A stretch of DNA of 64,000 nucleotides, taken from assembly GCF_016650635.1 (NCBI RefSeq), contig NZ_JAEKFI010000004.1, forward strand, positions 1,188,001-1,252,000. Direction: 5' to 3'. The position numbers and the translations under genes are program-made. A model generated the notes under the pieces. The model did no database searches. It was not told the origin of the DNA and worked only from the letters and a program-made list of their open reading frames with translations. The stretch comes from Pseudomonas sp. TH43. Lineage in GTDB: Bacteria > Pseudomonadota > Gammaproteobacteria > Pseudomonadales > Pseudomonadaceae. Position 1 is the stretch's first letter. Every line of letters begins with the position of its first letter. Shown piece after piece: positions 1 to 6,800 of the stretch.

Positions 1-137
1 GGGTCAGCCACCACAGCGATAAAACGCCCCAGCTCACCGTCAGCCACCTTCAACGAGGCCGGCAGCCCTTCGACTGCAACAGCGCCCGCGCTCAAGGCGT
101 TGAACCAGTTCAAACCGCGCAGTGAATAACCGCTCAT
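1..137 (-). CDS. mdcE: Malonate decarboxylase gamma subunit, partial (N-terminus only)
   Basis: The first 45 codons are present, beginning MSGYSLRGLNWFNALSAG; the window edge removes the rest. MdcE partners MdcD in the carboxyltransferase-like core that decarboxylates malonyl-S-ACP to acetyl-S-ACP. The start ATG overlaps the mdcD stop (ATGA), so the two are translationally coupled. Identification rests on operon position and the conserved N-terminus. The remaining accessory genes (mdcG, H, L, M, R) would lie beyond the left edge if the usual order holds. Confidence 0.85.
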   Translation of the reverse strand, partial: MSGYSLRGLNWFNALSAGAVAVEGLPASLKVADGELGRFIAVVAD

Positions 138-985
138 GAGCGCTCTCCTTGATACAGATCGCGAACCACCGACGGTTCGATTTGCCGGTCAGTGTTCAGG
201 TTGCCCAAGCGTTGCAGAAACCATTCGGCGCGTTGGCTACGCGGCCGCGCCGGCAAACCTTGCTGGAGCAATTCACCGACCTGCTGACGAATCTTCGCCA
301 CATCATCGGCGACATAACGATCCACCAGACCGCTGGCAAAACGCTGCTCGCCACCGGTCAGGCTCCAGATGAACGGCCGGTCGCGGGAATCGTATTCCTC
401 GATCCCGGCTTCCTGCTCGATCACCTGCGGGCCGTTCAAACCGAGGCGCGCTTCCTGAGTTACCAGCAAATAGCTGCACAGTGCCGCCGCAATCGACATA
501 CCGCCGAAGCAACCGACGCTGCCGGCCACCACGCCAACCACCGGTTGGTACTGCTGCAAATCGACAATCGCCGCATGAATATCGGCAATCGCCGCCAGCC
601 CGAGATTGGCTTCCTGCAAGCGCACACCTCCGGTTTCCAGCAGCAACAACGCGCGCGTCGGAATGCCTTTGCGGTTGTCTTCTGCCGCCAGTTCCAGCGC
701 GCCGGCAATCTTCGCCCCGCCGACTTCGCCAAGGCTGCCGCCCTGAAACGCGCCTTCAATCGCAGCAATGACCACTGGCAAACCGTCGACGCTACCCTTG
801 GCGATCACCACGCCGTCATCGGCTTGCGGCACCACGCCTTGGCGTTCGAGCCACGGCGACATCACCCGTTGAAACGGGTCGAGCAGTTCGCGAAAGCTCC
901 CGGCATCGAGCAAGGCTTTCGCCCGTTGTCGCGCGCCAAGTTCGACGAAGCTGTGTTTGTTGAGCAGCGCTGCGCTGTCAGTCAT
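134..985 (-). CDS. mdcD: Malonate decarboxylase beta subunit
   Basis: The protein has 283 residues from the start MTDSAALLNKHSFVELGARQRAKALLD. It belongs to the crotonase-like carboxyltransferase fold and, with MdcE, releases CO2 from malonyl bound to the MdcC carrier. Glycine-rich stretches such as VGCFGGMSIAAALCSYLL form the oxyanion-hole region of the family. The ATG start was preferred to the upstream extension because it begins inside the 3' end of mdcC (8-nt overlap) and matches the family N-terminus; the 39 extra residues are out-of-frame mdcC sequence. Confidence 0.93.
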   Translation of the reverse strand: MTDSAALLNKHSFVELGARQRAKALLDAGSFRELLDPFQRVMSPWLERQGVVPQADDGVVIAKGSVDGLPVVIAAIEGAFQGGSLGEVGGAKIAGALELAAEDNRKGIPTRALLLLETGGVRLQEANLGLAAIADIHAAIVDLQQYQPVVGVVAGSVGCFGGMSIAAALCSYLLVTQEARLGLNGPQVIEQEAGIEEYDSRDRPFIWSLTGGEQRFASGLVDRYVADDVAKIRQQVGELLQQGLPARPRSQRAEWFLQRLGNLNTDRQIEPSVVRDLYQGERS

Positions 986-1277
986 GGCCGATCTCCTCGA
1001 AACCTTGTTCCAGCCGCAAACGCACCACGCCCGGTGTCGCACCAAAATCGTGGATATCGATGGCCATCGCCGGTGGCGTAGTGCCGTCGAACATCCGCGC
1101 AAACAGGTGCTGCCAACGCAACTGCGCGCCGTTGACCGAGGTCTGCACGTTGATGGTCAACTTGCCGGCCAGTCCCGGTTCGATCAGTACTTCCAGATCA
1201 CCGGAACCGACACAACCGACCAGCGCACGACCGCGTGGCGGCTGCCCGGCGGGGAATTCAAACGATAGGGTTTCCAT
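978..1277 (-). CDS. mdcC: Malonate decarboxylase acyl carrier protein (delta subunit)
   Basis: This 99-residue carrier holds the acyl group during malonate decarboxylation. Ser25 lies in CVGSGDLEVLIEP, the position that in characterised MdcC carries the 2'-(5''-phosphoribosyl)-3'-dephospho-CoA prosthetic group. The ATG start at 1277 overlaps the mdcB stop (ATGA). An in-frame TTG one codon upstream is less likely. MdcB makes the prosthetic-group precursor, and MdcA loads and exchanges the acyl group. Confidence 0.93.
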   Translation of the reverse strand: METLSFEFPAGQPPRGRALVGCVGSGDLEVLIEPGLAGKLTINVQTSVNGAQLRWQHLFARMFDGTTPPAMAIDIHDFGATPGVVRLRLEQGFEEIGHD

Positions 1278-2149
1278 CAAAACGCTCCCTGAAGAATGCC
1301 GTCGCGCTCGATTCGGTCGAGCAGCAAAGTGGCGGCGAGCAAGTCGGCGGCGCCACCGGGCGAGGCATTCAATGCGATGAGTTGTTGATCCAGTTCATGC
1401 AGGCGACGACGGCCGCTGAGGCTGGCGCTGCCACCGGCGTCGAGCACCGCTTGCGCACCCTGTTGCATGGCGTGCAGGCCCTCTTCGCCGGCGCGGTAGA
1501 GCACGCAGGTGTCGGCCAGATGGGTCATGATCGCGAGCAAGGCGTCGAGTCGCGCGTTCTGTTCGCCGCTGGCGTTGGCGCGGCTGCGTTTGAGTTGCGG
1601 CAAACCCCGTTGCAGCACGGAAGGGAAGCCGAGTTGCGCTTCTTCGCGAGCGCCGCGTGCGCCGTAACGCAGGGCGACCTGGGCGCCGTGGCTCAGGGGT
1701 TTTGGTGCGTAGCAATCCTCCAGCAAGGCCAGACGTGCAGCACGCAGAGTGACTGCGTTGGCGCTGGAAGATTGCGGTTCCAGCGCAGCGGCCGTCACCA
1801 ACAGACCCAATGCCCAGATTGCCCCGCGATGCGTGTTCACGCCGTTGGTGGTCGCGAGCATGGCTTGTTCGCCTTCACGGCCGATCCGGCCAATCGCTTC
1901 GCGTAGCGGTAATCCGACTTCGCCAATGGCCAGTGCAGCCTCGGCCATTTCCTTGAACGCCGGCCACAACGACAGCGCCGAAGCGTGCATCAGGCCGAGG
2001 TGCAAATCGGTGTGCGCGCCATTGCCGCGACGGTCGACCAGTGCCGGTTTCGGCGACAGATCGGCTTCGTCGATCAACGCGTCCACCGCCAGATCGGCCA
2101 ATCGATCAGCCAGAGACAACGGTTTCGCTTGCAGGTTGAGTGCGTGCAT
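1277..2149 (-). CDS. mdcB: Triphosphoribosyl-dephospho-CoA synthase
   Basis: This 290-residue CitG/MdcB-family enzyme makes the triphosphoribosyl-dephospho-CoA precursor of the MdcC prosthetic group from ATP and dephospho-CoA. Family features include the N-terminal ADLAVDALIDEADLSPKPALVDRRGNGAH block and the later GVNTHRGAIWALGLL motif. The start ATG overlaps the mdcA stop as TAATG, giving tight coupling. The open frame extends far upstream, but that part is antiframe mdcA sequence and was left out. Confidence 0.93.
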   Translation of the reverse strand: MHALNLQAKPLSLADRLADLAVDALIDEADLSPKPALVDRRGNGAHTDLHLGLMHASALSLWPAFKEMAEAALAIGEVGLPLREAIGRIGREGEQAMLATTNGVNTHRGAIWALGLLVTAAALEPQSSSANAVTLRAARLALLEDCYAPKPLSHGAQVALRYGARGAREEAQLGFPSVLQRGLPQLKRSRANASGEQNARLDALLAIMTHLADTCVLYRAGEEGLHAMQQGAQAVLDAGGSASLSGRRRLHELDQQLIALNASPGGAADLLAATLLLDRIERDGILQGAF

Positions 2150-3819
2150 TACCAGCTCCTGAATTTGGCGGGCGGGTTGTACAAACCGCCGGACCACTCG
2201 ACCAGATCGGCCACGCTTTTTGCTGCGAGCAGCTCGCGGGTGGCGTCGGTGCGGCGGATGCCGAGGTCTTCTGGCAAGGCGATCAGGCCTTCGCGGCGCA
2301 TGCGTTCGGTGTCTTTGGGGTTGTGGCGCAGGCCGATGGCAGTCACTCCCGCGACCGCAGCGATCATTGCCTGGCGCTCTTCCAGCGAACGCGCCTTGTA
2401 CAGGTAGGCGATGCCTTCTTCGGTGAGCAAGTGGGTGACGTCGTCGCCGTAGATCATGATCGGCGCCAGCGGCATGCCGCTTTTCTTCGCCACGTCGACG
2501 GCGTCGAGGGTTTCGACGAAGGTCGGTTTGCCGCCCTCCTGAAAGGTCTCGACCATTTGCACCACGAGTTTCTTGCCGCGTTCGAGCATCGGTTGCTGCG
2601 AATCGTCGTGGCGCATGTCCAGCCACGCCGGGGTGCCGTGCCGACGACCGCGCGGATCGTGACCCATGTTCGGCGCGCCGCCGAAACCGGCCAGGCGACC
2701 ACGGGTCACGGTCGAGGAATGGCCATCGCCATCGACCTGCAACGTCGCACCGATAAACAGATCCACCGCGTATTGCCCGGCCAGTTGGCAGAACATCCGG
2801 TTGGAACGCAGCGAGCCGTCGCGGCCAGTGAAGAACACGTCCGGCCGGGCGGCGATGTAGTTTTCCATGCCCAGTTCGGTGCCGAAGCAATGCACGCTTT
2901 CGACCCAGCCGCTCTCGATCGCCGGGATCAGCGTCGGGTGCGGGTTGAGCGTCCAGTTGCGGCAGATCTTGCCTTTGAGGCCGAGGGATTCGCCGTAAGT
3001 TGGCAGGATCAGTTCGATGGCGGCGGTGTTGAAACCGATGCCGTGATTGAGCGACTGCACGTTGTGTTTTTCGTAGATGCCGCGAATCGCCATCATCGCC
3101 ATCAGCACGTGCACAGGCTTGATGTGGCGCGGGTCGCGGGTGAACAGCGGTTCGATGTAGAACGGCTTGTCGGCAACCACGACGAAATCCACCCATGAGG
3201 CCGGGATATCCACGCGGGGCAGTTCGCTGACGTCGTCGACCAATTGGTTGACCTGGACGATGACGATGCCGTCGCTGAACGCGGCCGGTTCGATCAGTGC
3301 CGGGGTGTCTTCGGTGCTTGGGCCGGTGTAGATGTTACCGGCGCGGTCGGCCATGAAACCGGCCGAGAGCACGACGTTGGGGATCAGGTCCACCACCAGC
3401 CGTGCGTAGAGTTCGATGTAGGTGTGGATCGCGCCGACTTCCAGCAAACCGTCTTCAAGCAACTGGCTGATGCGCAGGCTCTGGGTGCCGGCGAAGGAAA
3501 AGTCGAGCTTGCGGGCGATGCCGCGTTCAAACAGATCGAGGTGCTCCGAGCGGCCGACGCTGGGCATGATCATGTGCAGGTCGTGGAGCTTTTCGGGATC
3601 GGCTTTAGCGAGCGAGCGGGAGAGGAAATCCGCCTGCTTCTGGTTGTTGCCCTCCAGCACCACACGGTCGCCGGGATGGATCAGCGCTTCGAGCGCGGCG
3701 ACGATCTTGTCGGTGGGCAACACCACACCGTCGGCCAGCCCGCGCACTTTGTCGAGACGGCGCTGCTTCTCATCGCGCCGCCGCGTCCAGCGCGAGTCGG
3801 GGGAAATTATTGTTGTCAT
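2149..3819 (-). CDS. mdcA: Malonate decarboxylase alpha subunit (acetyl-S-ACP:malonate ACP transferase)
   Basis: The 556-residue protein begins MTTIISPDSRWTRRRDEKQRRLDKVRGLADG. MdcA swaps the acetyl group on the MdcC carrier for malonate, starting each decarboxylation cycle. Its length matches the family (about 550 residues). The ATG at 3819 has GGAG five bases upstream and is preferred to an in-frame GTG two codons earlier. It is the first gene of the mdcA-B-C-D-E transcription unit, and all junctions overlap. A perfect palindrome about 80 bases upstream may be the operator. Confidence 0.95.
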   Translation of the reverse strand: MTTIISPDSRWTRRRDEKQRRLDKVRGLADGVVLPTDKIVAALEALIHPGDRVVLEGNNQKQADFLSRSLAKADPEKLHDLHMIMPSVGRSEHLDLFERGIARKLDFSFAGTQSLRISQLLEDGLLEVGAIHTYIELYARLVVDLIPNVVLSAGFMADRAGNIYTGPSTEDTPALIEPAAFSDGIVIVQVNQLVDDVSELPRVDIPASWVDFVVVADKPFYIEPLFTRDPRHIKPVHVLMAMMAIRGIYEKHNVQSLNHGIGFNTAAIELILPTYGESLGLKGKICRNWTLNPHPTLIPAIESGWVESVHCFGTELGMENYIAARPDVFFTGRDGSLRSNRMFCQLAGQYAVDLFIGATLQVDGDGHSSTVTRGRLAGFGGAPNMGHDPRGRRHGTPAWLDMRHDDSQQPMLERGKKLVVQMVETFQEGGKPTFVETLDAVDVAKKSGMPLAPIMIYGDDVTHLLTEEGIAYLYKARSLEERQAMIAAVAGVTAIGLRHNPKDTERMRREGLIALPEDLGIRRTDATRELLAAKSVADLVEWSGGLYNPPAKFRSW

Positions 3820-3898
3820 GCTCACTCCACGGGGTTCGCTGTCGTGGAGCTAAGGTAGGCGTGTGGGATGGGGGCATCAATCAAGCACGGTGGTGAAT

Positions 3899-3917
3899 CA
3901 TTACGCTGAGCGTAATG
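3899..3917. promoter_or_regulatory. Perfect palindrome upstream of mdcA, candidate LysR-type operator
   Basis: CATTACGCT-G-AGCGTAATG is a 9-bp perfect inverted repeat around one base, about 80 bases before the mdcA start. The ATTAC-N7-GTAAT core fits the general LysR-type binding pattern. Malonate operons are usually controlled by MdcR (LysR family), whose gene would be outside this window. Assignment is inference. Confidence 0.55.
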
Positions 3918-4124
3918 GTCAAGAGCGCCCTCACCCTAGCCCTCTCCCGGAGGGAGAGGGGACTGATTGGGGGATGCTCAAGGGATACGCCGACCTGATC
4001 GTGCTTTACCGAATCCATAATCGACTCGCTTTACCAAACCCACAATCGACTCGGTTTTTCAGGTCGATGTATGACGCCAGACACCTCGGTCGGCCCCCTC
4101 TCCCTCCGGGAGAGGGCTGGGGTG

Positions 4125-5411
4125 GGTAAAGACCGGGTACATCCTTTACGTTTGAGACCGGGGACATGGTTTACAGGTATCAATCATGGTCAGGAGGTGC
4201 TGACCATGCCCTGGAATCAAGAGTCCCCAATGGATCAACGAGTGAAGTTAGTCAGCGACTGGCTTGGCGGCAGTTTCACCAAGAGCCAATTAAGCCGGCG
4301 CTATGGCGTCAGCCGTCCAACCATCGACAAGTGGCTGGAACGGTATGCAGCGCTGGGCGTGGATGGCTTGAAAGAGCAATCGCGTAAGCCATTGAATTGC
4401 CCTCATCAAACGCCCGACGAAATCATAGCCACGCTGCTGACCAAGAAAAACGAGCATCCCGATCGGGGGCCTAAGCAGATCATTGATCGTCTGCGCGTCT
4501 CCGATCCGGATATCCACTGGCCGGCCGCGAGTACCGCCGGGATATGGTTGAAGAAGGCTGGTCTGGTCACTGCGCGGCGCCCCTATCCCGTGCGCCCACG
4601 CGCTCCGACGCATTTGCGTCCGGTCGACCAACCCAATCAGACCTGGTGTGCCGATTACAAAGGGCAATTCAAAATGCAGGATGGCAATTGGTGCTATCCG
4701 CTGACCATTACCGACCAGATGAGTCGCTATCTGCTGCTTTGCCGGGCATTGCCCAGCACGCATGGGGAGCCCACGCGGCAGGGCTTCGAGTGGGCCTTCC
4801 GGGAGTTTGGGTTGCCGGATGTGATTCGCACGGACAATGGCGCTCCCTGCGCATCAACGGGTTTGGCGCGTTTGTCGAAGTTGTCGGTGTGGTTCATCAG
4901 GCACGGAATTCACGTCGAGACAATTACACCTGGCCGTCCCGACCAAAATGGCCGGCACGAACGGATGCACCGAACGCTGAAAGCAGCGGTATTACGAACA
5001 CCTGCGGAAAATCTTGTGCGCCAGCAATTGGCCTTTGAGGATTTCATCCAGGACTTCAATCAGGTTCGACCGCACACCGCGTTGGACATGAAGCCACCCG
5101 CTTCGGTGTATAGCCCGTCGTTACGACCCTACCCCGGTTACCTGCCAGCGGTTGAATATGGCACTGACGTTGAAGTGCGTAAGGTTCGTTCGAACGGAGA
5201 GTTCAAATGGAAAGGACAGCTGATTTTTCTGGGAGAGGCACTGATCGGCGAAGAGATCGCGCTGAAGGAGGTGGCTGATGATGTGTGGGAGTTGTACCTT
5301 TGCACCTTCTGTTTAGGCAGGCTTGAACGCGGCGCTAAACGCGTAGCAAGCCTGGAAAAGGTGTAAACGATGTCCCCGGTCTAATGTGTAAAGGATGTAC
5401 CGGTCTCTACA
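4125..5411 (+). mobile_element. IS481-family insertion sequence, complete
   Basis: The element is about 1.29 kb and carries one transposase. Its ends are imperfect inverted repeats of about 50 bases: the left end reads GGTAAAGACCGGGTACATCC..., and the right end, reverse-complemented, reads TGTAGAGACCGGTACATCC.... Both ends also share the inner block AGACCGGGGACAT-GTTTACA. A GTG triplet flanks both sides (4122-4124 and 5412-5414). Deleting the element and one GTG restores the repeat arm CTGGGGTGAGGG seen intact at 57600-57612, which supports these borders and a 3-bp target duplication. Confidence 0.85.
4206..5366 (+). CDS. IS481-family transposase
   Basis: The 386-residue transposase appears intact. 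An N-terminal helix-turn-helix (SQLSRRYGVSRPTIDKWLERY, residues 28-47) is followed by an rve/integrase core with D150 (WCADYKG), D210 (IRTDNGAP) and E252 (NGRHERMH) as the likely catalytic triad. AGGAGGT lies seven bases before the ATG. No frameshift or stop interrupts the frame, so the element may still be mobile. Confidence 0.93.
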   Translation: MPWNQESPMDQRVKLVSDWLGGSFTKSQLSRRYGVSRPTIDKWLERYAALGVDGLKEQSRKPLNCPHQTPDEIIATLLTKKNEHPDRGPKQIIDRLRVSDPDIHWPAASTAGIWLKKAGLVTARRPYPVRPRAPTHLRPVDQPNQTWCADYKGQFKMQDGNWCYPLTITDQMSRYLLLCRALPSTHGEPTRQGFEWAFREFGLPDVIRTDNGAPCASTGLARLSKLSVWFIRHGIHVETITPGRPDQNGRHERMHRTLKAAVLRTPAENLVRQQLAFEDFIQDFNQVRPHTALDMKPPASVYSPSLRPYPGYLPAVEYGTDVEVRKVRSNGEFKWKGQLIFLGEALIGEEIALKEVADDVWELYLCTFCLGRLERGAKRVASLEKV

Positions 5412-5430
5412 GTGAGGGTAAGCTTTTTCG

Positions 5431-5796
5431 CTACTCCGTCGGCACCAATCTGTCCAACACGCGATTGACAGCCATTTCCGCCACCATCACCACTTGAGCG
5501 ATGCCTTGCAGGGTTTTGCGGTGCGTGCCTTCAACCATGGCTGCGTGATTGTTGAGCATCACCGTGGCCGAGCCGAGGGTTTCGCTGGCGTCGGTCAGCA
5601 GGGATTCGGTGTCTGCATTGGGGTTGGCCATGTACAGCGTGTTCGGGGAGTAGGGCGTGGCCATGAGGTCGGCGTTGGTCGGGCCGAGGTAATGGTCGAG
5701 GGCGCGTTCGGCGGCTTCGTGGAATTTCTTGGAGTCGGGGGATTCGTAGGGGGATGCCGGGTCGGTGGGCGGCGGGTTAGGCGTTACTTTGAACAT
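5431..5796 (-). CDS. DUF6124 family protein
   Basis: This 121-residue soluble protein begins MFKVTPNPPPTDPASPYES, the hallmark start of the Pseudomonas DUF6124 (formerly DUF3077-like) family. No function is established for the family. A central AERALDHYLGP segment and a C-terminal helix (QGIAQVVMVAEMAVNRVLDRL) are typical. The gene is preceded by a long palindrome-rich leader that seems to recur with these genes. AGAGG about nine bases upstream supports the ATG. Confidence 0.8.
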   Translation of the reverse strand: MFKVTPNPPPTDPASPYESPDSKKFHEAAERALDHYLGPTNADLMATPYSPNTLYMANPNADTESLLTDASETLGSATVMLNNHAAMVEGTHRKTLQGIAQVVMVAEMAVNRVLDRLVPTE

Positions 5797-6190
5797 GGGG
5801 ATGAACCTCTATTAGGCCTCACCATCTCGCTGCTAAACGGTAGGGTGGCGGCTATGCGCAAGTTAGCAGACCGGTCAAACCCCAACCCGGCGCACCCGAA
5901 GGTGCCATGCGCACAGCCACCATCAAGCGCAGGCGAATGCCTGACTGGATGAGACTTGTACAACCGAGGTAAGGACAAAGCCGGGCTGCTAAACCCGATC
6001 ACTGGGAATCAGTGACCCGATCCACGTTACGCAGCCAGCCCACGGCGCACAAGCCGGCGGATTCTGGTACATGCGTAGGCAGCGGCGCAAGGATTTGTAG
6101 GCCAGGGAGCCGTAACACCGGGTGTCTTTAAACAGATGTGCCGGAAGGCGTTTATTGCACCGCAGAAATGAGGATTTGCCTGTAGGAATA
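5797..6190 (-). other. Long structured leader region upstream of the DUF6124 gene
   Basis: No convincing gene lies here. In minus-strand orientation this is the 5' region of the DUF6124 gene. Hairpin-forming pairs include CTGCTAA/TTAGCAG (5830-5836 with 5863-5869), GGCTGC/GCAGCC (5984-5989 with 6031-6036) and TCACTG/CAGTGA (5999-6004 with 6010-6015). GCTGCTAAAC occurs twice, at 5829 and 5985, and CCCGATC is repeated around the inner hairpin. A short reading frame crosses it but looks incidental. It could be an RNA element or a species-typical repeat. Confidence 0.5.
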
Positions 6191-6210
6191 TGGTGATGCA
6201 ACTGGCCCCA

Positions 6211-6302
6211 TCGCTGGCAAGCCAGCTCCCACAGTGTCCGAGTTGTATTCGAATTTTGTGAACCACACAAAACCCTGTGGGAGCTGGCTTGCCAGCGATG
6301 AG
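6211..6302. repeat. REP inverted pair (GGGAGCTGGCTTGCCAGC family)
   Basis: TCGCTGGCAAGCCAGCTCCCACA at the left is the reverse complement of TGTGGGAGCTGGCTTGCCAG at the right, separated by about 45 bases. The same pair occurs at 59341-59430. It sits between chpC and the DUF6124 leader. Confidence 0.85.
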
Positions 6303-6329
6303 GCCCGTCAGAGCACCACAAATTCTGGA

Positions 6330-6800
6330 TCAGTGGACCAGCCCAGCATCCACCAACAACTTCTCCAACCCCAACAAATCCGGCACCTTCGCCACCTGCT
6401 CCCCGACCTGCACCGCCGCCTGCTCCAACGCACACAACGGCACATCGACATAACTCAACTGACTGTCGAGCTTGTAAGAGCGCGGAATCCCCTGCACCAG
6501 CAGGGCAATGAACTTCAACTCCGGCAATCCACCGAGGGCATTCAAAATCACGATCCGCGCGCGCTCGCCAATGACGATTTTCTGCCCGCACGCCGACTCA
6601 AAACTCAGCAACGGAATCTGCCGCTCACGCCACTTCACCCGCCCCAGATACCACGGCGGCGTGTCCAGGTCGAAGGCGCTGGCCTGATAGTCGATCAACT
6701 CGGCGACGGCGACGTTGGGCAGGATCAAATTGCGATCCGCCAGTGGCAGCAGCAGACCAGTCAACTGACTGCTGCGCTGATTGTGTCGGCGCTCATGCAT
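6330..6800 (-). CDS. chpC: Pil-Chp chemotaxis adaptor ChpC (CheW domain)
   Basis: This 156-residue CheW-like adaptor begins MHERRHNQRSSQLTGLLLPLADRNLILPNVAVAELI. CheW domains couple receptors to the CheA-type kinase; in Pseudomonas aeruginosa ChpC works with ChpA in surface sensing and twitching. The start chosen overlaps the last codons of chpA by eight bases, so it is the last gene of the pilG-chpC unit. Seven extra N-terminal codons in the open frame lie inside chpA and were not used. Confidence 0.9.
   Translation of the reverse strand: MHERRHNQRSSQLTGLLLPLADRNLILPNVAVAELIDYQASAFDLDTPPWYLGRVKWRERQIPLLSFESACGQKIVIGERARIVILNALGGLPELKFIALLVQGIPRSYKLDSQLSYVDVPLCALEQAAVQVGEQVAKVPDLLGLEKLLVDAGLVH

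Larger units (their letters stand above)
3928..5418. repeat. MITE-like inverted repeat, interrupted by the IS481-family element
   Basis: The left arm at 3928-3961 (CCCTCACCCTAGCCCTCTCC...) is the reverse complement of a right arm that starts at 4095 and resumes after the insertion sequence at 5415. The arms are about 34 bases and differ at roughly one position. Inside, TTCAGGTCG-TGTATGAC motifs and CGGTCGGCCCC match the second copy at 57454-57612. It has no coding capacity. Confidence 0.8.

Noticed and set aside
149..1081. 310-codon ORF on the plus strand opposite mdcD
   Set aside because: It is antisense to a well-identified gene, and its composition (Arg/Gln/His-rich) is that of a shadow frame in GC-rich DNA.
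5989..6591. 200-codon minus-strand ORF crossing chpC and the DUF6124 leader
   Set aside because: It overlaps chpC in another frame and then a REP pair and palindromic leader. Its C-terminal half may look conserved only because the leader DNA is repeated in Pseudomonas.
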